From assembly GCA_964615305.1 (NCBI GenBank), contig CAZTNA010000004.1, forward strand, positions 168,960 through 232,959: a DNA stretch of 64,000 nt, written 5' to 3'. Shown piece by piece: positions 19,701 to 26,506 of this stretch. Made by a program: the position numbers and the translations under genes. The stretch is from Bog-950 sp964615305. Its GTDB lineage: Bacteria; Bacteroidota; Bacteroidia; Chitinophagales; LD1. Each line of letters starts with the position of its first letter. The stretch's first letter is position 1. The notes beneath the pieces were generated by a model that saw only the letters and a list, made by a program, of their open reading frames with translations, made no database searches and was not told the origin of the DNA.

Positions 19701-21677
19701 GTAAGTAATACTTGGATATTGACTTGTTGAAGAAGCAGGTGTGCCGCCTGTTGTAGTCCAGTTCCATGCGGTTGGTGCATTAGTAGAAAGATCGGTAAAA
19801 GTTACTGCATTGCCGGCTACTATGGTTGTTGGTGTTCCTATAAAATCAGCTACCGGTGCTGAGCCTTGCTGCGCTGAAGCATTGAAAACATTCACATTAT
19901 CGAGAAAGATATTGTTTCCATAGTCGTTTACGTTTTTAAATGCAAATCTTACGTTGGCCTGGCCATTAAGCGAAGTAAGAGATGCGGAGTCGGTTTTCCA
20001 CTGTGATGATGAAGTAGGAGTAAAATTATTTCCTGTAGCTGTGGCTGTTCCTAAAGCTGTACCGCCTTTTTTCCATAATGATGTCCATGTAGTTCCACAA
20101 TTGAGGGAGTAGAGTACCTCTAATGAGTCAACATAGCCGGCTTGTGTATAAGGTGCATAGGAGTAGTCCCATTTGATTCTGCCGTTGGTTACACCGGTAA
20201 AATTGTAAGAAGGTGTAATTAGCCAATCTTGCTGACCTGTAGAACTGTAGCTGTAATTATTTACATAAGCTGATGCAGTGGGAGATCCGTTGCCGGCTGA
20301 AGTGGTTCTCACCCAAGTAACGCTTTGATCACTGTTTAGAAGCGACCAACCGGTAGGAGGGAAGGTAGCACCTGTAAATGCTTCAGATAATGGGAGTGTA
20401 TTTGCTCCGGCAACTGTTATCAAATTTGTTTGTGTACTTGTATTGTTGCCGTTTGAGTTGGTGGCCTGCAACGAAACTGTATAAGTTCCTGCGGTATTGT
20501 AAGTAACTGTTGGGTTAGTTGCTGTACTGGAAGAAGGAGTGCCGCCTGTAAAAGTCCATAAGTAGGTGTTGCCTGAACCTGTACTTGTATTTGTAAAAGA
20601 TACTGTTTGGCCGGTACAAATACTTGTTGGGTTTGCTGTAAATGAGGCAGTAGGTGCACCAGTAGTTGTACAACGGTTGTTATTTGTAACTAAACTTGAA
20701 CGAACATTGGTCAAAATAGTGTTCATATAGTTAGCTTGCTGTGTGGTAAACATTACCGTACAATCGCTGTAGTCCATGTAGTTTTCAATCTGATCGCCAT
20801 ATGCTGAGTTACCTGAGCAGGATGTTACATAGCTGCAACCAAAGTTCGCCTCTTTAGAGTCAGGAGTATCACTAAAGCCATCGTCTAACGTAGGAAACGT
20901 AGAACCGCAGGCGTTGCTGCTATTATCGCCCCAGATATGGTGTAAGCCCATATAATGACCAATTTCGTGAGTAGCTGTGCGGTTGCCGGTTCCCAAGCCA
21001 ATAGAGTAGTCAATAACAAGTCCATCGTAGTCCTGACCATGTAGTCCATTACCTTGGGCTGCCAGATAAGCATATCCACCTATACCTCCGGTTTGAGGTG
21101 AACTGCCGCAAATAGACACAATCCAAATGTTCAAATATTTTGTAGGATCCCATGCGTTATCTCCTCCTGATGACGCATATTTCATATCATCAGTTTCAGT
21201 GTTACTGTCGAAACAACTTTTTGTTGTAGTAACCCTGCGTATGCCGGTGGTAGTAGCTCCGTTCGGATCAATGGTAGCTAGGCAAAATTCAATTTGAGGA
21301 TCTGCTGCTACAGCCTGCACAGCAGCTCGTGCTGTGTTAAAATCGCTGTTCAGTTTACGAAAATCGGCATTTAACTGAGCTATGGTTTGTGTAATGAGCG
21401 TTGTACTTACATTTTGTGCCGGTATGCTGCTTTTGTAAATTACGTGTACTACTACAGGTATAGTTCTTACTGCCCGTGCGCTGAAATACTCATCTTGTTG
21501 GCCGGTTGCCAATTGTTTAATGAGCGACTGCTCCTGTTCAATTAGCCCTTGGTTATAAGCCGGGTTTACAGACCTTAACTTGTTAGTTGCCTCAACACTA
21601 AAACAAGTACGGTGTTGCTGTGCAAAACTGCTAAGGCTTAATGCTGTAATCAATAGTGCGGAAAAAATTTGTTTCAT
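16725..21677 (-). CDS. Secreted M43-family metalloprotease with PKD and SprB repeats and T9SS sorting domain
   Basis: A 1650-aa secreted protein. ATG at 21677 gives a clean signal peptide (MKQIFSALLITALSLSSFAQ), so I prefer it to the upstream in-frame start at 21752. The catalytic domain is pappalysin-like (M43): the zinc motif HEIGHYMGLHH lies at residues 237-247, and the Met-turn region is ENYMDYSDC. After it come a PKD domain, a MAM-like 'choice-of-anchor J' segment (DWLITPSYNF), two more PKD domains, eight SprB-type repeats, and a C-terminal Por secretion tail (VKLYPNPAKEVCYVQIES, ending TLRFIKQ). Export by Sec then T9SS and anchoring at or release from the cell surface are expected from the family. 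The substrate is unknown. A TTTG/TACTTTTG promoter is visible upstream and a terminator downstream. Confidence 0.93.
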   Translation of the reverse strand: MKQIFSALLITALSLSSFAQQHRTCFSVEATNKLRSVNPAYNQGLIEQEQSLIKQLATGQQDEYFSARAVRTIPVVVHVIYKSSIPAQNVSTTLITQTIAQLNADFRKLNSDFNTARAAVQAVAADPQIEFCLATIDPNGATTTGIRRVTTTKSCFDSNTETDDMKYASSGGDNAWDPTKYLNIWIVSICGSSPQTGGIGGYAYLAAQGNGLHGQDYDGLVIDYSIGLGTGNRTATHEIGHYMGLHHIWGDNSSNACGSTFPTLDDGFSDTPDSKEANFGCSYVTSCSGNSAYGDQIENYMDYSDCTVMFTTQQANYMNTILTNVRSSLVTNNNRCTTTGAPTASFTANPTSICTGQTVSFTNTSTGSGNTYLWTFTGGTPSSSTATNPTVTYNTAGTYTVSLQATNSNGNNTSTQTNLITVAGANTLPLSEAFTGATFPPTGWSLLNSDQSVTWVRTTSAGNGSPTASAYVNNYSYSSTGQQDWLITPSYNFTGVTNGRIKWDYSYAPYTQAGYVDSLEVLYSLNCGTTWTSLWKKGGTALGTATATGNNFTPTSSSQWKTDSASLTSLNGQANVRFAFKNVNDYGNNIFLDNVNVFNASAQQGSAPVADFIGTPTTIVAGNAVTFTDLSTNAPTAWNWTTTGGTPASSTSQYPSITYNTPGSYSVTLTSSNGNGASSPVTKTNYITVLQQGGGSTNCDTLSNLFTTDTLTAYLVPGATGYLSGNNAYADKAKAEYFVNSTTAQVTGGWLYFALAKSLLPATNTCLATVWNANGTNGSPGTVLATQPITISSIITDVTNQDPTSVTFSSPPTVTGNFYFGIQLPTIAGDTVVLFTSTVNSPNPDYGWEQWSDNTWHSYDSSYGVGLDNVVFPFLCTSSGQAPTASFTGTPTSVCAGASVAFTSTSTGSPTSHSWTFTGGSPAGSSLQNPTVTYNTPGTYAVSLTVSNANGNNTSTQNAFITVNAKPTLGTSSNPVLCYNGSTGSASVTATGGNTFTYSWSGGGSSASITGKPAGTYTVTVTNNFGCSATASVSITQPLAALTLTANPSDAVCGQSNGTASVTATGGAGGYTYLWNTGGNTQTLNNVAAGNYSVTVLDANQCSAVTVMTINNSTSNLSVTVQGTNASCGLQNGSAAAIANSPNFNGTYSWSNGGNAGTISGLAPGTYTVTITASNGCTASASATITNVASTMNVTFTSTPSACGQSTGSITANVTGGNGGYTYNWSGGGTTQGISNKPAGSYTITITDNSNCSVTFVGTISNANGPVVTINSTAPSCFNGTNGSATSTISGGTQPYTYSWSSGSSNSSASNLAGGNTYVLTVTDAAQCLAVQSVTISNPAQLNVSVTSSNALCGQPNGTATAIVTGGTGAYSYTWNTGSVAQNIAALAAGTYHVTAHDANQCSATASATITNTVAPASVINPINGTCQVSPQVNLTVTGGQVPYTFAWSNGATTEDLSNINAGSYSVTITDANGCINVNNTSVTDASSISVSFTSTNPTQGNSDGSITANGTGGTQPYTYVWNNGAQTQTISNLPAGTYTVTITDNTGCTKVSSTTIATPTGMLDIEASMVVKLYPNPAKEVCYVQIESSKEQTLEINLYNNLGQLVFNDKQNNFKQGIQTIDVNTLAPGVYIVRVQLDGNSKTLRFIKQ
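17000..18770 (-). repeat. Eight SprB-type repeats inside the M43 protease gene
   Basis: Eight consecutive units of about 60-70 codons each follow the scheme C-GxxNGSxTxxxxGG-xPYTYxWxxG-xxxxxxxLxAGTYTVTVTDxxGC. Examples are GGNGGYTYNWSGGG and GGTQPYTYVWNNGAQTQ. The units are diverged in DNA sequence, so they are old protein repeats and not a recent tandem expansion. SprB repeats occur in gliding and adhesion proteins of Bacteroidota. Confidence 0.85.
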
Positions 21678-21718
21678 GAGTAAATTGGTTTGATAAAAGT
21701 TCTGTTTTTTGAGAGGTG

Positions 21719-21753
21719 CAAAAGTAGGTTTTAACCCCAAAGTGAAAAACAAA
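21719..21753 (-). promoter_or_regulatory. Bacteroidota-type promoter for the M43 protease gene
   Basis: On the minus strand TTTG (21753-21750) and TACTTTTG (21726-21719) are separated by 23 bp. The second element matches TAnnTTTG, the -7 consensus of the Bacteroidota primary sigma factor. It lies about 40 bp before the ATG at 21677. Confidence 0.55.
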
Positions 21754-21841
21754 CCTTACAGACCGATTGGGCATTATGTTTCATTACAATACCTGTGGGT
21801 TTGAAGTAAAGAATATAGCAGATATGGCGACTCTTAGTCAA

Positions 21842-23005
21842 CTACTTGCCGTTGTATAGATTTTGCTGCGCACTGTTATCAAGCAACCAGTTAAGTTTTA
21901 TTCGCGAGAACACCATCTCGCCATTGTTGTCTTTTTCAAAAAGTACACCGATTTCGCCATTTTGTAGAACGGTTAACGCAGAGTAGGCTGAACTTCCTGA
22001 GTAAATTGTTTTTCCGTGGGTCCAGCTTTTACCATCATTTAAACTTACTCTTAAGGTGAGGTTTTTGCGTTTTGTTTTATGACTCGGGTTTGCAAAAACT
22101 AGCACGTTGGTATCAGTTTTGTTACACCTGTTGCTATAAACAATAATGCTTGCATTGCAACCGGGATCTATCAACGAAGTATCAGGGTGTGAACTCCACG
22201 TTCTCCCTTCGTCATTTGAAAGATGTACGTATCTGTTACTTACTCGATTTACGCGACTGTTTACCATCCAACTTCCATCTGATAGCTCAATTACTTTCGA
22301 TTCATCTGCAGGTTCTATTGGGCTGTCAATTAAATTCCAGCTTTCTCCGTGATTGTTGCTTTCAAAAAGATAAACTCCCCTATGCAAATTCACCAAAGTG
22401 TGCAACAATTTGCCTTTACTTGTTTGAAACCCTCGCTCAGAGGTAATAAACTTAAAGTCGTTTTGCCATTCCGGCTTTGTAATCTGCGAAGTAATATCTT
22501 CCGGTGTTGTCCACGACTTTCCATTGTTACGGCTTTTGATAACTTTTAAGTAGTACACATTTCTTTCTTGTTCCAAGTTCATGTAGTTGAAAAACATAAA
22601 AATCTCGCCTGTTGTATGGTCAACTATCATAGAAGGATCTGAAACAGATTGCCCCCATGGATAGTCCACTAGTTTTTCCTCGTCAAGCCATGTATTTCCA
22701 TTATCGGTACTACGTCTAATAACAATGTTGATATCCTTGTTGTCTTTTAGGTCTTCGCAATTGGGTAATCTTTCGTCAACTGCAGCAATTATGTCTCCAT
22801 TGGGCGCTGTAACTAACGAGGGTATTCTGTAACAGGCAGCATGTTTAGATTTGCCAGAGTAAAAAAGGCGAACAAAGCTCTCTTCCGGGTTTGCAACATT
22901 ACCTGTTTGTTGCGAAAATGCATTCAGTGTGATAATAGCAGAGACAATAAACCATACAATCTTGATTTTGTCATTCAAGTTATATTTCTCAACACACATC
23001 TTCAT
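21842..23005 (-). CDS. Exo-alpha-sialidase, GH33-type
   Basis: Sialidases remove terminal sialic acid from glycans. The 387-aa protein has an N-terminal signal segment (about 13-31, IVWFIVSAIITLNAFSQ), the sialidase F/YRIP motif (YRIP, 59-62) that carries the first arginine of the carboxylate-binding triad, and five Asp-box-like units: STDNGNTW (99-106), SRNNGKSW, SNNHGESW, SNDEGRTW and SLNDGKSW. The nucleophile region SAYSALTVL and an Arg in SNRYVHLSNDEG are in plausible places. No T9SS tail is present, so a periplasmic or Sec-released location is likely. No sialic-acid uptake or catabolism genes are near. It is an orphan between the protease and dapD. Confidence 0.9.
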   Translation of the reverse strand: MKMCVEKYNLNDKIKIVWFIVSAIITLNAFSQQTGNVANPEESFVRLFYSGKSKHAACYRIPSLVTAPNGDIIAAVDERLPNCEDLKDNKDINIVIRRSTDNGNTWLDEEKLVDYPWGQSVSDPSMIVDHTTGEIFMFFNYMNLEQERNVYYLKVIKSRNNGKSWTTPEDITSQITKPEWQNDFKFITSERGFQTSKGKLLHTLVNLHRGVYLFESNNHGESWNLIDSPIEPADESKVIELSDGSWMVNSRVNRVSNRYVHLSNDEGRTWSSHPDTSLIDPGCNASIIVYSNRCNKTDTNVLVFANPSHKTKRKNLTLRVSLNDGKSWTHGKTIYSGSSAYSALTVLQNGEIGVLFEKDNNGEMVFSRIKLNWLLDNSAQQNLYNGK

Positions 23006-23051
23006 TATAACAACCTTTATAGCAGATAACTACAGTAGTTTAACGGTTGAA

Positions 23052-23873
23052 TTAAACAGCCACTGCATGTTCACGCAAAGCATCATTTAGTGATGTCTTT
23101 TTATCGGTAGATTCTTTACGCGTACCAATTATTAAAGCACATGGTACGTGAAATTTACCGGCAGAAAAATCTTTTGTATAGCTACCGGGAATTACTACCG
23201 ATCGAGCGGGCACAAAACCTTTGTATTCTTTTGGCTCTTTTCCGGTTACATCTATTATTTTGGTACTCATGGTTAGCACCACATTTGCACCTAACACGGC
23301 TTCTTTTTCTACACGTACACCTTCTACTACTATACACCGTGAACCTATGAAACAGTTATCCTCAATAACCACCGGAGCTGCCTGTACAGGCTCCAGCACT
23401 CCGCCTATTCCTACACCTCCGCTTAAATGAACATTTTTACCAATTTGAGCACATGAACCTACTGTTGCCCAAGTATCAACCATTGTGCCTTCATCTACGT
23501 AAGCACCAATGTTTACATAACTCGGCATCATTATTACACCCTTAGATACATAACTTCCGTAGCGGGCTATGGCATGGGGTACTACCCGAACCCCCAACTC
23601 TTTGTAATTTTTTTTCAAAGGTATTTTGTCATGAAATTCGAATGGACCCACTTCTAAAGTTTCCATTTGCATAATAGGGAAATAAAGTATTACCGCTTTC
23701 TTCAGCCATTCATTTACCACCCAGCCATCTTCTTTGGATTCGGCAATTCGGATAATGCCTTTATCAAGTAACTCTATCAGCTTCTTTATCGTATCCTGTA
23801 CCTCTGTATGTTGTAGCTGCGATCGGTCATTCCAGGCGGTTTCAATCAGTTGTTTATGTGGCTGCAAATTCAT
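23052..23873 (-). CDS. dapD: 2,3,4,5-tetrahydropyridine-2,6-dicarboxylate N-succinyltransferase
   Basis: DapD transfers a succinyl group from succinyl-CoA to tetrahydrodipicolinate in the diaminopimelate and lysine pathway in the cytoplasm. The 273-aa length is typical. The N-terminal helical domain is followed by a left-handed beta-helix of hexapeptide repeats with the segments VVPHAIARYGSYV, GAYVDEGTMVDTWATVGSCAQIG and GGVGIGGVLEPVQAAPVVIE, all characteristic of DapD. It lies 46 bp downstream of the sialidase start region on the same strand but serves an unrelated pathway, so shared transcription may be incidental. Confidence 0.97.
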   Translation of the reverse strand: MNLQPHKQLIETAWNDRSQLQHTEVQDTIKKLIELLDKGIIRIAESKEDGWVVNEWLKKAVILYFPIMQMETLEVGPFEFHDKIPLKKNYKELGVRVVPHAIARYGSYVSKGVIMMPSYVNIGAYVDEGTMVDTWATVGSCAQIGKNVHLSGGVGIGGVLEPVQAAPVVIEDNCFIGSRCIVVEGVRVEKEAVLGANVVLTMSTKIIDVTGKEPKEYKGFVPARSVVIPGSYTKDFSAGKFHVPCALIIGTRKESTDKKTSLNDALREHAVAV

Positions 23874-23955
23874 ATTGAGTATTTTTTAAAACATGGCAAG
23901 AATAATCTGTTTGTAAACTATTCATGTGCATGTATGTTGTTTTTGTTTATATCTA

Positions 23956-23963
23956 TACATTTG
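23956..23963 (+). promoter_or_regulatory. Putative -7 element for the peptidoglycan-binding protein gene
   Basis: TACATTTG matches the TAnnTTTG consensus and lies 20 bp before the ATG at 23984. A TTG at 23937-23939 is a possible, rather close, upstream element. This is a weak call based on the consensus alone. Confidence 0.35.
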
Positions 23964-23983
23964 GCGAAAGAAATTCTGTTTCA

Positions 23984-25006
23984 ATGAAGCATTTAAAGCA
24001 CTCATTACCCATTGTGGCTACGCTGTTTTTCATATCAGCTAATGCACAAATTTTTATTAACACCGGCAATCCGAATATTGATAAGTATAAGAGTCAAAAC
24101 CCCAATGCCGTAATTTGGGAGGGCGGTAAAAATGTACCTATGCCTCCTAATACCCCGGATGAACCCAAAGAAGCGGCTAAGAAAGTTGAAAAACACGAAC
24201 ACCATGTGGTGAAAACTCCGGAGCCTGTAAATACGCCCGTTGCAAGCCCCATACAAAACGCTGAAAGTGGAAATCAGTACCCGCCCAATGCTGTACCGGG
24301 CAAATGCTATGCCCGTTGCTTGGCTCCCGATCAGTTTGAAATTAAAGAAGAACAGGTAGTTGATAAACCGGCTTCTTTCCGAATAGAAAAAGTGCCTGCC
24401 AAGTACGAAACAGTGTACGATACTATAGTTGTAAAACCTGCTTTTCAAAAAACTGTAACCACACCAGCCCAATACGACATAGTAACTGAAGACAAACTGG
24501 TAACTACAGCATCTCAACAATGGGTAAAAGGTAAAGCGGATAAAAATTGCCTTTCAAGTAATCCTAAAGACTGCGAAGTATGGTGTCTGAAAGAAATACC
24601 CGCTATATATGAAAAAGTTAGCCGTAAGGTTGAAAAAGTAGCTGCAGCTACTAAAACGGTAGATGTTCCCGCTTTAACCAAAGTAACACCTCGTAAAAAA
24701 TTAGTTGAAGCAGCTCGTGAAAACAAGATAGAGATTCCTGCTACATACAAAACTGTGATGAAAAAGGTGTTGGTTAAAAAAGGGGGCTTTCAGGAATGGA
24801 AAGAAGTGGTTTGCGAACAAGACCTTACCAATAACAAGATTGCACAGATTCAACAAGCACTTAAGCGCGAAGGGTACGACCCAGGCCCCGTTGACAACGA
24901 AATGGGCGGCAAGACCAAAGATGCTCTCGTAAAGTTTCAAATGGACAAAGGATTGCCAGTGGGCAATCTTAATATGGAAACACTTAAATCTTTGGGAATT
25001 CAGTAA
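23984..25006 (+). CDS. Exported peptidoglycan-binding-domain protein with PAxY repeats
   Basis: ATG at 23984 gives a 340-aa protein with a clean signal peptide (about 1-21, VATLFFISANA). An earlier in-frame ATG at 23924 would add 20 residues before the signal and is not favoured. The middle region holds GKCYARCLAPDQFE and then four units of the type PAxYxxV: PAKYETV (138-144), PAQYDIV (161-167), PAIYEKV (206-212) and PATYKTV (252-258), each beside Val/Lys-rich stretches. The C-terminus (about 284-338) is a peptidoglycan-binding domain (IQQALKREGYDPGPVDNEMG). It should tie to the cell wall in the periplasm. The repeat unit recurs in Bacteroidota OmpA-like or wall-binding proteins; the exact role is unknown. 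Confidence 0.85.
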   Translation: MKHLKHSLPIVATLFFISANAQIFINTGNPNIDKYKSQNPNAVIWEGGKNVPMPPNTPDEPKEAAKKVEKHEHHVVKTPEPVNTPVASPIQNAESGNQYPPNAVPGKCYARCLAPDQFEIKEEQVVDKPASFRIEKVPAKYETVYDTIVVKPAFQKTVTTPAQYDIVTEDKLVTTASQQWVKGKADKNCLSSNPKDCEVWCLKEIPAIYEKVSRKVEKVAAATKTVDVPALTKVTPRKKLVEAARENKIEIPATYKTVMKKVLVKKGGFQEWKEVVCEQDLTNNKIAQIQQALKREGYDPGPVDNEMGGKTKDALVKFQMDKGLPVGNLNMETLKSLGIQ

Positions 25007-25083
25007 AGTATTTTGCTATCAGGGTTAGCACTCTGAGTTACATCTTACAGCTTTTAAACACTCAACCCTATAGAACCTGCCTT

Positions 25084-25121
25084 AAAAAAACTTCCCGGAT
25101 GTTTCAAATATCCGGGAAGTT
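25084..25121 (-). terminator. Terminator ending the retron-like operon
   Basis: Read on the minus strand, a perfect 12-bp stem (25121-25110 with 25100-25089, core TTCCCGGAT) with a 9-nt loop is followed by seven T residues. It lies 32 bp beyond the stop of the DUF4258-like gene and marks the end of the minus-strand block RT, ARPP-1, DUF4258. There is no clean T-run on the + strand, so it serves the minus strand only. Confidence 0.88.
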
Positions 25122-25153
25122 GTGTCTTAATCAATTTTGCCTTGCTCGGTAAG

Positions 25154-25462
25154 TTAAGCGTCCAACTTTTTTTTATATAGTTGCTTAGACTTTTTCTTAA
25201 TTGTTTTCATAGCATTAGAGTTCTTGTAAACGGTTCGTATTGAATTGTCGGCATTTAGAATTACCACCGTGTTTTTTAAGTGGTCACAATATTGATTGTC
25301 GTGTAGGAAGTAAAGTGATTTTTTGGTAACTACAAAAAATCGCAGACCTTGTTTCCGTATCATTTCTCCATGCTCAATTGTGTCGTCAATCATTTGTTGA
25401 TTGACAGCACGCTGCTGAGCACGAATACGCGAATGAGTGGTATGTTTTATTTTGGTATTCAT
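25154..25462 (-). CDS. Small basic DUF4258-like protein, third gene of the retron-like operon
   Basis: A 102-aa lysine- and arginine-rich protein. The pattern THSRIRAQQRAVNQQMID at residues 9-26, followed by IEHGEMIRKQGLRFFVV, resembles the H-x-x-R-x-x-QR-x(6)-I-x(4)-GE arrangement of DUF4258 proteins. These are small, often toxin-associated domains with a likely compact alpha/beta fold. The rest (VVILNADNSIRTVYKN) reads as two beta strands, then a very basic tail (KTIKKKSKQLYKKK). It begins 6 bp after the ARPP-1 gene stop and ends just before a strong terminator, so it belongs to that operon. A nucleic-acid-binding or nuclease role is inferred from its charge and family neighbours; it is not shown by the sequence. 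Confidence 0.7.
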   Translation of the reverse strand: MNTKIKHTTHSRIRAQQRAVNQQMIDDTIEHGEMIRKQGLRFFVVTKKSLYFLHDNQYCDHLKNTVVILNADNSIRTVYKNSNAMKTIKKKSKQLYKKKLDA

Positions 25463-25468
25463 GGCTGG

Positions 25469-26422
25469 TTATATGAAAGGGAATTTATCATGGTTTCCTT
25501 TATTCTTACTGCATTGTTCACCAGCACCGGCATGTGCCGATAAGTGAATCAAATGACCATTGTAGTTTAGTTCAAATCCAGATGCTTCATCAGAACCAAA
25601 CCTTTTTTCGTTCCCCGCACTTACTCCTTGATGTGTTTCGGGGTTTAGGGTTTCAAGTTTATCCAGCATATCAAGCGTTTTAAACGAAACTTCTGCATCT
25701 GTCATTTTTTCTTTGTAATTGAGTCCGTAAACGTCTAAAGATGCACCTTTAATCAATTTCGGAAAGTATTCTTCATACACTTCCGTGCGGTTAAACACAT
25801 CAATATTCTTTAGTTCCTTTTTTATAAAGAAAGCTAAGCCGTTTGCATTCTGATGACATTGAAAAACATTCAAAAACTTTGCGTACGCAGATTGGCGTTG
25901 ATCAAATACATCTGAAAAATTATTTGATTCTGAAGTAACGTTCATTTGACTTGAATATTGTGCCACCTTGTCCCACACTTCACCTTGGTCGGCACGAAAC
26001 GATTTTGAGGATCTCATACTGCACATTACCTTGTTTGATTTTGCCGCCCGCATGTTTATGGGAATAACGTAGTCGGTTGATGAAAATTTTTCAGAGGCAT
26101 AGCTCCATCTGCCTTGTTCTACGCAACTTACCGGCAGTACGGTTTTCGATTCAGGAAGTAGTAGCACTGAAGTGTTCAACACTCGGTTTTGCTTAGCGCC
26201 AGACAGTACGTCTCCATCAGTCATAAATACAAAATGTCTCGATTTGTTAATTACATAAACCTCATTCACACTTCCGCTTTGATTTAGTTCCCTAATCTCA
26301 ATCAGGTTTTGTTTCATTGCCTTTGTAAGTGTGATGTATTCAAAAGTGTTGCAGGGCTGAGTATTCAGCTGCACTACAGTCAGTGCCTCGCACTGCTGTA
26401 CCGAAAGTATGTTTGCTTTCAT
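25469..26422 (-). CDS. ARPP-1-like (DUF6569) protein, candidate effector or partner of the retron RT
   Basis: A 317-aa soluble protein without signal peptide or membrane helix. Two strongly patterned blocks identify it with the ARPP-1 domain (ARG and Rhodanese-Phosphatase-superfamily-associated Protein domain): GDVLSGAKQNRVLNTS at residues 70-85 and PVSCVEQGRW at 97-106. Further conserved-looking parts are VFMTDGDV, the lone FLNVFQCHQNANGLAFF segment and a C-terminal LIHLSAHAGAG. The biochemical activity of the domain is not known to me; it was named from association with ADP-ribosyl and phosphatase genes. It follows the RT gene by 73 bp and precedes the DUF4258-like gene by 6 bp, all on the minus strand. 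A role as effector of the retron is inferred from this linkage only. Confidence 0.75.
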   Translation of the reverse strand: MKANILSVQQCEALTVVQLNTQPCNTFEYITLTKAMKQNLIEIRELNQSGSVNEVYVINKSRHFVFMTDGDVLSGAKQNRVLNTSVLLLPESKTVLPVSCVEQGRWSYASEKFSSTDYVIPINMRAAKSNKVMCSMRSSKSFRADQGEVWDKVAQYSSQMNVTSESNNFSDVFDQRQSAYAKFLNVFQCHQNANGLAFFIKKELKNIDVFNRTEVYEEYFPKLIKGASLDVYGLNYKEKMTDAEVSFKTLDMLDKLETLNPETHQGVSAGNEKRFGSDEASGFELNYNGHLIHLSAHAGAGEQCSKNKGNHDKFPFI

Positions 26423-26467
26423 GCTTTATGTTTGAGTTAAATAATGACCACAAAAATGCAAGCACAC

Positions 26468-26506
26468 AGCGCAACCTATTTGCGCTTGTTATTTTTTAAT
26501 AACAAG
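26468..26506 (-). other. Two back-to-back hairpins in the RT to ARPP-1 junction
   Basis: CTTGTTATT (26485-26493) pairs perfectly with AATAACAAG (26498-26506) around TTTT, straddling the RT stop codon. Immediately beside it AGCGCAA (26468-26474) pairs with TTGCGCT (26480-26486) around a 5-nt loop. The two stems share bases 26485-26486, so they may be alternatives. No U-run follows on the minus strand, so this is not a standard terminator. A role in mRNA processing or in setting the RT to ARPP-1 ratio is an inference. Confidence 0.6.
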
